A DNA stretch of 64,000 nt from an uncultured Collinsella sp. (GTDB lineage Bacteria; Actinomycetota; Coriobacteriia; Coriobacteriales; Coriobacteriaceae), in contig CATWSG010000005.1 of assembly GCA_958353395.1 (NCBI GenBank), positions 1-64,000 on the forward strand, written 5' to 3'. Each line of letters opens with the position of its first letter. Within the stretch, counting starts at the first letter, position 1. Made by a program: the position numbers and the translations under genes. This document shows, in pieces, positions 25,719-33,957 of the stretch. The notes beneath the pieces are model-generated. The model ran no database searches and had not been told where the DNA came from. It saw nothing but the letters and a program-made list of their open reading frames with translations.

Positions 25719-25746
25719 TCGCATACCAATCGCTTGTGTTGCGCGC

Positions 25747-26325
25747 TTAGGCGAAGGTGATCTCGCCGTTCTCGCAGTCCATATCGGCGATACGGGCCAG
25801 GCTCTCAACGCGGAAGCCGCGCTGACGGAGCTTATCGCCGCCGCCCTGGAAGCCCTTCTCCACGGCAATACCGATGCCGGCAACCTCGGCGCCCGCAGCC
25901 TCGCAGATCTTGATGAGACCCTCAAGCGCACAGCCGTTAGCCAAGAAGTCGTCGATGATCAGAACCTTGTCGCCCTCGGACAGGAAGCGCTTACCTACAA
26001 TGACCGGGTACTCCTTCTGCTTGGTGAAGGAGTAGATGGTCGTGGCATACTGCTCGCCATCGAGGTTGATGGACTGCGCCTTCTTGGCAAAGACCACCGG
26101 CACGCCGCCAAAATGCTGAGCTGCGATGCAGGCCATGCCAATGCCCGAAGCCTCAATCGTCAGGATCTTGTTGATCTCGACACCCTCGAACAGACGGGCC
26201 CACTCGGCACCCATGTGGTCGAACAGCTCAACGTCGCACTGGTGGTTGAGGAAGGCATCGACCTTAAGGACGTTACCGGCCTTTACGATGCCGTCATGGC
26301 GAATACGATCCTCAAGCTCCTGCAT
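25747..26325 (-). CDS. xpt: Xanthine phosphoribosyltransferase
   Basis: This 192-residue type I phosphoribosyltransferase converts xanthine and PRPP to XMP in purine salvage. It begins MQELEDRIRHDG and has the PRPP motif VLIIDDFLANG. The IEASGIGMACIAAQH and FAKKAQS segments are typical of Xpt. No purine riboswitch is visible in the 150 nt upstream, unlike many Bacillota xpt genes. Confidence 0.93.
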   Translation of the reverse strand: MQELEDRIRHDGIVKAGNVLKVDAFLNHQCDVELFDHMGAEWARLFEGVEINKILTIEASGIGMACIAAQHFGGVPVVFAKKAQSINLDGEQYATTIYSFTKQKEYPVIVGKRFLSEGDKVLIIDDFLANGCALEGLIKICEAAGAEVAGIGIAVEKGFQGGGDKLRQRGFRVESLARIADMDCENGEITFA

Positions 26326-26482
26326 GGCGCAACCCCTTCTCGCGGCAACGATACCGCGCGATTAATAAACGTTGTTCGATAGTCTACCACGGACCGACCC
26401 CCGCCCGCCCCACAAGCCACATCGCACCACAAACCAGTCTTTTTGGGACGGCGCGAATCGTGGCAGACAGCCTCCCAACATG

Positions 26483-27787
26483 CTAATGGCGGGCGCGCAT
26501 CTTCACCAAACGCACCATGGCAAGCGCAAAGCCCACGGCGGCCACAGCCATGAGTACGTAGAACACCGAGCGAAAGCCGAATAGGAATACGTCCGGACGA
26601 CCTGTAACAAAACTGGTCACGGCCTCGCCCATTGCCACGCTCATCTGCCCATACAGGATATGCGACGCCGCCGTAATGCCGAGCGCCATGCCGGTGTAGC
26701 GTGCCAAACTACCCAGGCTGCCCGCAAAGCCGAGCGCTTCGCGCGGAGTCGAGCCCATATACAGCGAGTTGTTGGGGCTCTGGAAAATCGACGTACCGCA
26801 CGACATAAACGCGGCACAGCACACAATCACAGGGATGGAAGAGTGCTCGTCGAGCGTACTTACCGCAAAGAGCCCGCACACGTACACGCCCAGGCCGACC
26901 GCCGTGGGACCCTCGCAGCCAACACGGTCCGAAACCGCACCCGAAAGCGGGCCGATAAAGGCATTCACCATCGGCAGCGCCAAAAACAGCAATCCGGAAA
27001 TGTCGGAACCAAAGCCGTGGGCGTCCTGAAAATAGAACGGCAGGATAAACTCGGATGCGCCAATACCAACGAACACGATGAGCATGCAGGCAAGGTTGAT
27101 GGTAAAGGCCGAATTTGCAAAGCAGCGACGAGCGGCCTCGGCAAGGGACATGGGACGGTCGCCGGCCTCCGGCTTAACATGCGGCAACGTGTAGAGCCCC
27201 ACGATAAACGAGATGACGCCAATGGGCAGGTTGATGAGGAAGATGCTCTCCCAGGGAAAGCTTGCCACCAGCATGCCACCGAGCACGGGGCCACACATCA
27301 TGCCGAGGGCCACGAAGGTCGCGAGAATACCCATGGCACGGCCACGTTCGCGCGCCGGAAACGACTCGGTGATGATACCCATGTTGTTAGCCATGGCCGC
27401 CGCGCAACCGATGCCCTGAACAATGCGTGCCAGGATAAGAACCTCGAGCGAGGCCGAAAGGCCGCACAGCAGCGAACCGACCGAAAAGACGATGACGCCC
27501 AGCTGGAACACATTCACCTTGCCGCGCACGTCGCCCAGACGGCCAAACGGCAACATAGCCACGCATGTCGCAAGCAGATACACCGAGCTTACCAGCTGAA
27601 TGCGATCGAGGCCCACGCCCAGCTCCTTTTGCATCACGGGCAGCGCCACGGTAACGACGGTCGAATCCAGACACACCATAAACGTCATGATGAGCACGGT
27701 AAACAGAATCGCCCATTTGTTCTTGCCATGGGTGTCACCCTCTAGAGCAATGTGCTCGCGGCGCAACTGCTCTGCAGTTTTCTCCAT
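26483..27787 (-). CDS. MFS drug transporter, DHA2-like
   Basis: The product is a 434-residue multi-spanning protein. The first helix has the DHA2 signature LDSTVVTVALPVMQKELG, loop 2-3 has LGDVRGKVNVF (motif A), and the fifth helix has GPVLGGMLV (antiporter motif C). An exporter of drugs or metabolites is likely; the substrate is unknown. The ATG at 27787 is chosen because GAAAGG lies 6 nt upstream. The 156 nt downstream to xpt hold nothing recognised. Confidence 0.88.
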   Translation of the reverse strand: MEKTAEQLRREHIALEGDTHGKNKWAILFTVLIMTFMVCLDSTVVTVALPVMQKELGVGLDRIQLVSSVYLLATCVAMLPFGRLGDVRGKVNVFQLGVIVFSVGSLLCGLSASLEVLILARIVQGIGCAAAMANNMGIITESFPARERGRAMGILATFVALGMMCGPVLGGMLVASFPWESIFLINLPIGVISFIVGLYTLPHVKPEAGDRPMSLAEAARRCFANSAFTINLACMLIVFVGIGASEFILPFYFQDAHGFGSDISGLLFLALPMVNAFIGPLSGAVSDRVGCEGPTAVGLGVYVCGLFAVSTLDEHSSIPVIVCCAAFMSCGTSIFQSPNNSLYMGSTPREALGFAGSLGSLARYTGMALGITAASHILYGQMSVAMGEAVTSFVTGRPDVFLFGFRSVFYVLMAVAAVGFALAMVRLVKMRARH

Positions 27788-27813
27788 ATCCATCCTTTCG
27801 AGTGGCCTAACGC

Positions 27814-27862
27814 AAAAAAACGGGGCCCCGATCGCCTGCAAACAGCCGCGATTGGGGTCCCG
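27814..27862 (-). terminator. Intrinsic terminator of the O-acetylhomoserine gene
   Basis: A 15-bp stem (CGGGGCCCCGATCGC with GCGATTGGGGTCCCG, two G-U-type mismatches) is followed on the minus strand by a run of seven T. Confidence 0.85.
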
Positions 27863-27930
27863 CCTACGGAATCGGAACGAAAGGTCGCCGAAGCTTTCTG
27901 CCAGCATCGGCGCCTTATGCGAACGCTAGC

Positions 27931-29214
27931 CTAGCACTGCTCGAGTGCCTGCTCAAGGTCGGCAATCAAGTCGGCCGTGTCCTCGAGGCCACACGACAGG
28001 CGTACCATGTCGGCGGAGATGCCACAGGCGATGAGCTCCTCATCGTTCATCTGGCGATGCGTGGCATTAGCGGGATGCAGGCAGCAAGTGCGGGCGTCGG
28101 CCACGTGCGTGGCGATCTGGGCGAGCTTGAGGCTCTTCATAAAGGTCTCGGCCGCCGCACGGCCACCGTTAAAGCCAAAGCTCACAACGCCGCAGGTACC
28201 GTTGGGCATGTACTTCTGAGCGAGATCATAGTACTTGTCGCCCTCCAGGCCCGGATAGCTCACGAAGCGTACCTTGGGATGACTCTGCAGGAACTTGGCA
28301 ACGGCCAGGCCGTTCTCACAATGACGCGGCATGCGCACATGCAGGCTCTCGAGCGAGCTGTTCAAGAAAAACGCCGCATGCGGGTTCTGCATGGGACCAA
28401 GATCGCGCATAAGCTGAGCGGTTGCCTTGGTAATGAAGGCACCCTCGCGACCGAACTTCTCGGCATAGGTCACGCCGTGGTAGCTCTCATCGGGCGTGGT
28501 AAGACCCGGGAACTTGTCCGCATGGGCCATCCAGTCAAACTGGCCGTGGTCGACGATCACGCCGCCCAGGTAGGCAGCATGTCCATCCATGTACTTGGTG
28601 GTGGAGTGCGTAACGATGTCGGCGCCCCACTCAAAGGGACGGCACATCACGGGCGTCGGGAAGGTGTTGTCGACCATCAACGGTACGCCGTGGTCATGTG
28701 CGGCCTTGGCAAAGCGCTCAATATCGAGCACGGCAAGGGCGGGGTTGGCAATCGTCTCGCCAAAGACAAGCTTGGTATTGGGCTCAAAGGCTGCCTCGAG
28801 CTCCTCATCGGTGCAGTCGGGGGCAACGAACGTGCAGGTCAAGCCCATGCGCTCCATGGTATGAGCAAGTAGGTTGTAGGTACCGCCGTAAATGGCAGAG
28901 CTTGCGACCACGTGATCGCCGGCACCGGCAACGTTAAAGATCGCGAGGAAGTTCGCGGCCATGCCCGAGCTCGTGAGCATCGCAGCGGTGCCGCCCTCCA
29001 TCTCACAGATCTTGGCGGCAACCAGATCACACGTGGGGTTCTGCAGACGGCTGTAGAAGTAGCCCGACTCCTCCAGGTCAAACAGCTTGCCCATGTGCTC
29101 GGACGTATCGTACTTCCACGTGGTGGACTGGTAAATGGGTACCTGGCGCGGCTCGGCATCTCCCGGGTGATAGCCGCCCTGAACACATGTAGTACCGATG
29201 GTCTGCTCGCTCAT
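27931..29214 (-). CDS. metY: O-acetylhomoserine sulfhydrylase
   Basis: This 427-residue Cys/Met-metabolism PLP enzyme shows YFYSRLQNPT at the active-site entrance, TSSGMAANFLAI, the DNTFPTP strand, and the PLP lysine in THSTTKYMDGH. Length and the AYLGGVIVD loop fit the O-acetylhomoserine aminocarboxypropyltransferase group, which makes homocysteine from O-acetylhomoserine and sulfide. AAGGGAG lies before the ATG. A possible promoter TTGAGA, 17 bp, TATCGT lies near 29250-29280. I find no SAM riboswitch. Confidence 0.92.
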   Translation of the reverse strand: MSEQTIGTTCVQGGYHPGDAEPRQVPIYQSTTWKYDTSEHMGKLFDLEESGYFYSRLQNPTCDLVAAKICEMEGGTAAMLTSSGMAANFLAIFNVAGAGDHVVASSAIYGGTYNLLAHTMERMGLTCTFVAPDCTDEELEAAFEPNTKLVFGETIANPALAVLDIERFAKAAHDHGVPLMVDNTFPTPVMCRPFEWGADIVTHSTTKYMDGHAAYLGGVIVDHGQFDWMAHADKFPGLTTPDESYHGVTYAEKFGREGAFITKATAQLMRDLGPMQNPHAAFFLNSSLESLHVRMPRHCENGLAVAKFLQSHPKVRFVSYPGLEGDKYYDLAQKYMPNGTCGVVSFGFNGGRAAAETFMKSLKLAQIATHVADARTCCLHPANATHRQMNDEELIACGISADMVRLSCGLEDTADLIADLEQALEQC

Positions 29215-29443
29215 ATCTAGCTCCCTTGCCTGGGTTTTGTTTTTATTCGATTCACGATACCGCTACCCCGCACCCCTCTCAACCCATCCCGCCGATAGGT
29301 TATGGGACAAATGAATCAGAGGCACTCGTCTCAGCCATAGGCATTTGTTCGATAGATAAAATGAAGCATACATGAGGCTCTCGATGATTACATGCACCGT
29401 CACGGGTACCATAGGCGGGTACACCGTAACCAAGGAGACAACG

Positions 29444-29890
29444 ATGAAGCAAATCGATATCGCCCAGCTCGACATCACCGCCTGTCAGGCTCAGGCTGCC
29501 GAATACCACGCCCGTGGCTTTAACTGCGCCCAGGCCGTCGCCTGCACGCTCGCGCCCGCCGTCGGGCTCGACCCCCAGGTCGCCTTTACCCTCACCGAGG
29601 GCTTTGGCGCCGGCATGGGCGGCATGACCGAAACCTGCGGCGCCATCTCGGGCGCCGTGGCCATCATGGGCTTCGTGATGAGCGACGGCATGGAAAACCC
29701 CAAGACCAAGGGTCAGACCTACAAACTGTCGCGCGAAATCGCCAAGCGTTTTGGCGAGAAGAACACGACGACCGTCTGCGGCACGCTCAAGGGCATTGAA
29801 TCGGATAAGGGTCCGCTCCGCAGCTGCCCCGGCTGCATCGACGATGCCGTCGAGATCGCCTGCGATATGCTAAAGCAGCTTGCCGAGTAA
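29444..29890 (+). CDS. C_GCAxxG_C_C family protein
   Basis: This is a 148-residue cysteine-rich cytosolic protein. The conserved cysteines lie at 28 (FNCAQAV), 65 (ETCGAISG), 112 (TVCGTL), 128 and 131 (SCPGC). The TETCGAISGAVAIMG stretch gives the family its name. The biochemical role is unknown; a redox or metal-binding function is assumed for the family. The ATG at 29444 has AAGGAGA 6 nt upstream. It is divergent from metY and convergent with the YigZ gene. Confidence 0.85.
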   Translation: MKQIDIAQLDITACQAQAAEYHARGFNCAQAVACTLAPAVGLDPQVAFTLTEGFGAGMGGMTETCGAISGAVAIMGFVMSDGMENPKTKGQTYKLSREIAKRFGEKNTTTVCGTLKGIESDKGPLRSCPGCIDDAVEIACDMLKQLAE

Positions 29891-29903
29891 ACGGCAGCAA
29901 CAG

Positions 29904-29953
29904 AAAACGACGGCCGGCGCGCTTGGGATCCATCCAAAAGCACGCCGGCCGTC
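29904..29953 (-). terminator. Terminator between convergent genes
   Basis: A 15-bp stem CGACGGCCGGCGCGC with GCACGCCGGCCGTCG, one mismatch, ends on the minus strand in TTTTCTG and serves the YigZ gene. It may also slow transcription from the plus-strand neighbour. Confidence 0.75.
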
Positions 29954-29957
29954 GCCG

Positions 29958-30596
29958 TTAGAACTCGGCAAATTCGGGAGCGCCGACCTCAATCTCCTCG
30001 CGCCCCGCCATAAGCTCGCGCATCTTGGCGCAAAACGACTCCTGCTCCCCTGCCTTAAACACCAAGTGAAGTGTCACGGTATCCGCGTAATCGGTATCCG
30101 AAACCTTGGCACCCGAATCCTGGGCCAAGCGAAGCACCTGCTCATACTGCGGATAGGCCACATGCACGACAACCGGCACGACACTCGTCATCTCGACGAT
30201 CTGCCCGGACTCCTGAGCCGAGGCCACCGCCGCCTGCGTCGCCGCGGTATAGGCGCGCACCAAGCCACCAGGACCCAACAGCGTGCCGCCAAAATAGCGC
30301 GTCACCACGCAGCAAACATTTTTGAGCCCCGCGCCGCGCAGCACCTCGAGCGTCGGCATACCGCTCGTGCGGCTCGGCTCACCGTCATCGCTCTGGCGCT
30401 CGCGTCCATCGACCAAAATCCACGCGGGCACATTATGTCGAGCGTCGTAATGACGTTTGCGAACCATCTCGATAAAGGCATTCGCCTCATCCTCGGACTC
30501 AATATGGACCAGCTGGGCAATAAACCGGCTCTTGCGGTCCACAAACTCGCCCGAAGCCTCAATATTCGATTGCAGAGTAAAATAGCTGTCCAACAA
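29958..30596 (-). CDS. YigZ/IMPACT family protein
   Basis: The product has 212 residues with the family blocks EFVDRKSRFIA, HNVPAWIL, SDDGEPSRTSGMP and VTRYFGGTLLGPGGLVRAY. The N-terminal IMPACT domain is followed by a C-terminal DUF1949-like domain. The bacterial proteins are thought to interact with translation, but the role is not settled. Downstream is a terminator. Upstream (30597-30823) lie a palindromic repeat and rnpB, with no other gene seen. Confidence 0.88.
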   Translation of the reverse strand: MLDSYFTLQSNIEASGEFVDRKSRFIAQLVHIESEDEANAFIEMVRKRHYDARHNVPAWILVDGRERQSDDGEPSRTSGMPTLEVLRGAGLKNVCCVVTRYFGGTLLGPGGLVRAYTAATQAAVASAQESGQIVEMTSVVPVVVHVAYPQYEQVLRLAQDSGAKVSDTDYADTVTLHLVFKAGEQESFCAKMRELMAGREEIEVGAPEFAEF

Positions 30597-30708
30597 AGCC
30601 CCTCAACAACAAGCAAAGCAACAAACAGCCTCAATAATACGGCAAAGGCCGTACCGTTGCCCTCGCCAACAAGAACGGAAACACCAATGATGCCGTCACC
30701 AACAGCGA

Positions 30709-30808
30709 GAACCCGTCAGCGCGAGCAATCTGCCTTTCAAGCCTTCGGGCATGACCATAAGGTCAATGCCCTCATCTTTCAAGGCACCTTGCTCGCGCTG
30801 ACGGGTTC
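30709..30808 (+). repeat. Palindromic element, family C copy 1
   Basis: Perfect 20-nt arms GAACCCGTCAGCGCGAGCAA and complement (30709-30728 with 30789-30808) enclose a 60-nt core that forms inner stems: TGCCTTTCAA/CTTTCAAGGCA-type and GGGCAT/ATGCCC. It lies just after the 3' end of rnpB. The core matches copy 2 (33819-33917) in inverted orientation, while the outer arms differ in sequence. Confidence 0.8.
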
Positions 30809-30823
30809 GCAGCGTCAACAAAG

Positions 30824-31188
30824 TGCCGAGTGGGCTTGTAAGCCGGGTTCTGTCGTGAACGGTCATTTATCTTGTCTGCACGTTACCGTGCAGCTCCACG
30901 CACGCTACCCGAACGCGGACCGGGCCGGCCCATAGCGTTCCTATTCGCGCTTGCTCCGGATGGGGCTTGCCAAGCCGCCGTGTTGCCACGACGCTGGTGG
31001 TCTCTTACACCACCGTTTCAGCTTTTCCCTTTACGCCTTGCGGCGTAGGTGGGAGTCTTCTTTTCTGCGGCGCTTTCCGTCGGATCACTCCGCCCGGCCG
31101 TTAGCCGGCATCCCGCCCTCTGGAGCCCGGACTTTCCTCACGCGTGCCGCAAGCAGCACATCGCGCGACCGTTTGGCCCACTCAGCAG
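30824..31188 (-). ncRNA. rnpB: RNase P RNA
   Basis: This is the catalytic RNA of RNase P, which trims tRNA 5' leaders. The minus strand begins near GAGTGGGCC, has the universal block GAGGAAAGTCCGGGCTCC near 31130, and ends with ACAGAACCCGGCTTACAAGC near 30832-30852, pairing back to the 5' end. The length of about 365 nt fits type A. End positions are accurate to a few bases. Confidence 0.95.
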
Positions 31189-31194
31189 TGCAAG

Positions 31195-31200
31195 AGTGTA
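31195..31200 (-). promoter_or_regulatory. -10 element of rnpB
   Basis: TACACT on the minus strand lies 7 nt upstream of the inferred RNA 5' end. A -35-like ATTGCC lies 16 bp further up. Confidence 0.5.
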
Positions 31201-31273
31201 GCACACCGTTGCCGCAGGCAATGGCACAACACAAGCGTTCGACACGATAAACCAAGAACCACGCTATGCAGTA

Positions 31274-31391
31274 CAATAGTGTCGTCGATGGGCAACGTCG
31301 TCAGTCGAGACGCGACCGCGCTCCGCACCCCTCCGTCTACTCGATGCGTTCCCGCCTCCTCCCCGAGGCGGGATGTCGGCATTTTTCTTGC
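31274..31391 (+). ncRNA. Candidate small RNA between rnpB and rpsA
   Basis: On the plus strand a -10-like TACAAT (31270-31275) precedes about 110 nt that end in a hairpin CCCGCCTC/GAGGCGGG (31351-31372) with TTTTT at 31383-31387. The region lies between two minus-strand genes and has no convincing ORF. It may be an unannotated small RNA or an orphan terminator. Confidence 0.25.
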
Positions 31392-31467
31392 ACCAACAAC
31401 CCAATAGCCCGTGAACAGCCTAGGCGGCATTGCGCACGGACAGCATCGTGCACCTCGGCAGCAAATG

Positions 31468-31503
31468 AAAAAAGGGACCCATCCATTGCGGACGGATCCC
31501 TTA
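31468..31503 (-). terminator. Intrinsic terminator of rpsA
   Basis: The minus strand has AAGGGATCCGTCC, loop GCAA, then TGGATGGGTCCCTT with a run of six T. Confidence 0.85.
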
Positions 31504-31526
31504 AAACAAGTGATCGTCAAACCGAT

Positions 31527-32693
31527 TTACTCGGCGTCGGTCTCCTCGTCCTTCTTCTCGGAAGGCAGCGGGGTGACCTCAATCTCGACGCCCAGAGTCT
31601 CAGCAGCGGACTTCATGGACAGGGAGATACGACGACGGTCGAGGTCGATCTCCATGACCTTGACCTGAACCTTGTCGCCCACGTGGGTGACCTGAGAAGG
31701 CTGATCGACGTGCTTGTTGGCCATCTCGGAGATGTGCACCAGGCCCTCGATGCCCTCGCCCAGGTCGACGAAAGCGCCGAACGGGACAAGCTTGGTCACA
31801 GTGCCCTCGACGATAGCGCCGACGGGGTACTTCTTGACCAGCGCGCGCCACGGATCCTCGGTGGTCTGCTTGAGACCCAGGGAGATGCGCTCGCGGTTGA
31901 GATCGACGTCGAGAACCTCGACCTCGACCTCCTGGCCGACCTTGACAACCTCGGAAGGATGGTTGACGTGGTTCCAGGAGAGCTCGGAGATGTGGATGAG
32001 GCCGTCGATACCGCCGAGGTCGACGAAGGCGCCGAAGTCGACGATGGAGGAAACGGTACCCTGGAGACGCATGCCAGACTTGAGCTTGGACAGGATCTCG
32101 GAGCGCTCGGCCTTACGGGACTCCTCGAGCACGACGCGACGGGAGAGGACGACGTTGTTGCGGTTGCGGTCCATCTCGATGACGCGGGCCTCGATGCGGG
32201 TGCCCATGTAGGAGGTGAGGTCCTTGACGCGACGGAGGTCGACGAGGGAAGCGGGCAGGAAGCCACGCAGGCCGATGTCGAGGATCAGGCCGCCCTTGAC
32301 AACCTCGATAACCTCGCCCTCAACGTTCTCGCCGGAGTTGAACTTCTCCTCGATGCGGTTCCAAGCACGCTCGTACTCGGCACGCTTCTTGGACAGGACC
32401 AGACGACCGTCCTTGTCCTCCTTCTGGAGAACCAGAGCCTCGATGGGATCACCGAGTGCAACGATGTCTGCAGGGTTAGCGTCCTTGCGGATGGACAGCT
32501 CGCGGACCGGGATAACGCCCTCGGACTTGAATCCGATGTCAACGAGCACCTCGTCATGCTCGATCTTAACGACAGTGCCGTTAACGAGATCGCCCTCATC
32601 AAAGTCGGTAATCGTACCGTCGATGAGGTTGTTCATCTCCTCCTCGTTGACATCGTCAAGAGAGAAAATGGACGAGTTCTGAATCTCACTCAA
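31527..32693 (-). CDS. rpsA: Ribosomal protein S1
   Basis: This 388-residue protein has four S1 RNA-binding repeats at about 34-103, 119-190, 205-273 and 290-360. The last two show the strong VxxIVDFGAFVDLGG...GLIHISELSW pattern. Four repeats is the actinobacterial form; the E. coli form has six. The start is a TTG at 32693 with AAGGGG 8 nt upstream. The acidic C-terminus EKKDEETDAE is typical. The upstream 316 nt (to 33009) hold no other gene; they contain the leader of rpsA and the promoter region of the divergent HAD gene. Confidence 0.95.
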   Translation of the reverse strand: MSEIQNSSIFSLDDVNEEEMNNLIDGTITDFDEGDLVNGTVVKIEHDEVLVDIGFKSEGVIPVRELSIRKDANPADIVALGDPIEALVLQKEDKDGRLVLSKKRAEYERAWNRIEEKFNSGENVEGEVIEVVKGGLILDIGLRGFLPASLVDLRRVKDLTSYMGTRIEARVIEMDRNRNNVVLSRRVVLEESRKAERSEILSKLKSGMRLQGTVSSIVDFGAFVDLGGIDGLIHISELSWNHVNHPSEVVKVGQEVEVEVLDVDLNRERISLGLKQTTEDPWRALVKKYPVGAIVEGTVTKLVPFGAFVDLGEGIEGLVHISEMANKHVDQPSQVTHVGDKVQVKVMEIDLDRRRISLSMKSAAETLGVEIEVTPLPSEKKDEETDAE

Positions 32694-33009
32694 AGGTGGA
32701 CCCCTTTCGAACTACGGGGCCCCGATTGCTAGGACCTACAGAAGGGTGCGATAAGCACACAACGTTTAGGAACACTCGGGAGCCGACAGATACTAATGTG
32801 ACGCTTATGCAATCACGTTCGTATAGGTTACGGGGAAATGGGTTCGATTTCAAGCGTGAACTGCGTTTTTTTACTCGTGTGGAGACTTTTTCGTAATCTT
32901 ATGGACAGCCGTCTCCACAACTTGACGATAAGCAGTTTGCCCATACGCCTTTGAGGTAAAGTATCCGGAGCCAACAATTCTGGAACGATTTATCGAGAAA
33001 GGTGCCCGC

Positions 33010-33768
33010 GTGCTCAAAGCAGTCGTTTTCGATATGGACGAAACGCTTCTTAGCATCAACCTCAACGCGTTCATCCTTCGCTATTTTAAGGATGTCTCGT
33101 CGATGCTCGCGGATATCGGTCGCCGCAGCCACGGTGGCACGATGGCACGCCTCGGCACCATCTTGGTCGACCTCAACGCCAATCGCCGAAGCGGCACGGA
33201 TAATCGCACCAATCTTGAGTTCTACCAAGAAGAGGTTGAGCGCCGGTGCGGCATTTGCCTCTCGGACCCACTCATCTACGAGGCGTTTACCTACTACGAT
33301 CGCGAAGTTCTTCCGTACAAGAACGACGATGTCATCAACGCCCACGCCATGCCGGGCGCACACGCCGCGCTTCAGGCCGTACAGGACGCAGGACTGCGCT
33401 GCGCGCTCTTCACCAACCCCAGCTTTCCGCAGGGGGCCATCGAGTGCCGCATGGGTTGGGGCGACCTGGCCGACGCTCCCTTTGAGCTCGTCACGCACAT
33501 GGGAAACGCCACCCGCTGCAAGCCCGATGCCACCTACTATCTAGAGCAGCTTCAGGTGATGGGGCTCGAGCCGCACGAGGTCCTTATGGTGGGCAACGAT
33601 CCCAAGCGCGACTTCCCGTCCCCCGATTGCGGCATCCAAACCGCCTTTGTGGGCCAGGGCAAGCCCAGCCGAGCCACTTGGCGCGGAACCATGGAAGACT
33701 TCGCCCGCGACTTTAACGCCGTAGTAGAAGCCTTCTACGAACACCAAGTAGCCGACGAACTGTCATAG
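33010..33768 (+). CDS. HAD-superfamily hydrolase
   Basis: The product is a 252-residue phosphatase-like protein. Motif I is FDMDETL (nucleophile Asp in FDMDE), motif II is the Thr in LFTNPS, the motif III lysine is KPDATYY, and motif IV is GNDPKRDF. The cap is an alpha-helical insertion after motif I, so it is subfamily I. The substrate is unknown. The start is a GTG with GAGAAAGG 7 nt upstream. Confidence 0.88.
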   Translation: MLKAVVFDMDETLLSINLNAFILRYFKDVSSMLADIGRRSHGGTMARLGTILVDLNANRRSGTDNRTNLEFYQEEVERRCGICLSDPLIYEAFTYYDREVLPYKNDDVINAHAMPGAHAALQAVQDAGLRCALFTNPSFPQGAIECRMGWGDLADAPFELVTHMGNATRCKPDATYYLEQLQVMGLEPHEVLMVGNDPKRDFPSPDCGIQTAFVGQGKPSRATWRGTMEDFARDFNAVVEAFYEHQVADELS

Positions 33769-33818
33769 GACCCCTCGCTCCAAACAAAATGGCGCCGCAG
33801 GTTGAGCACAAGTCAGCG

Positions 33819-33917
33819 AAAATGCCCCTAAGCGAGCAATGTGCCTTGAAAGAGGAGGGCATAGGCCTTCTGGCCATGCCCGACGATTGAAAGGCAGATT
33901 GCCGCTTAGGGGCGTTT
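33819..33917 (-). repeat. Palindromic element, family C copy 2
   Basis: The outer arms contain GCCCCTAAGCG at the left (33823-33833) and its complement at the right. The core read on the minus strand matches copy 1: CTGCCTTTCAA, CGGGCATG, ATGCCCTC and CTTTCAAGGCA follow in order. It lies between the convergent HAD and cysteine desulfidase genes. Confidence 0.8.
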
Positions 33918-33957
33918 GCAGCGTCGACTGGTTACGCGGTTTGGTAAAACCGCGTAA

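Noticed and set aside
26326..26482. Purine riboswitch upstream of xpt
   Set aside because: No matching three-way junction or conserved loop sequences are present.
29215..29443. SAM riboswitch upstream of metY
   Set aside because: None of the conserved SAM aptamer blocks can be found in the leader.
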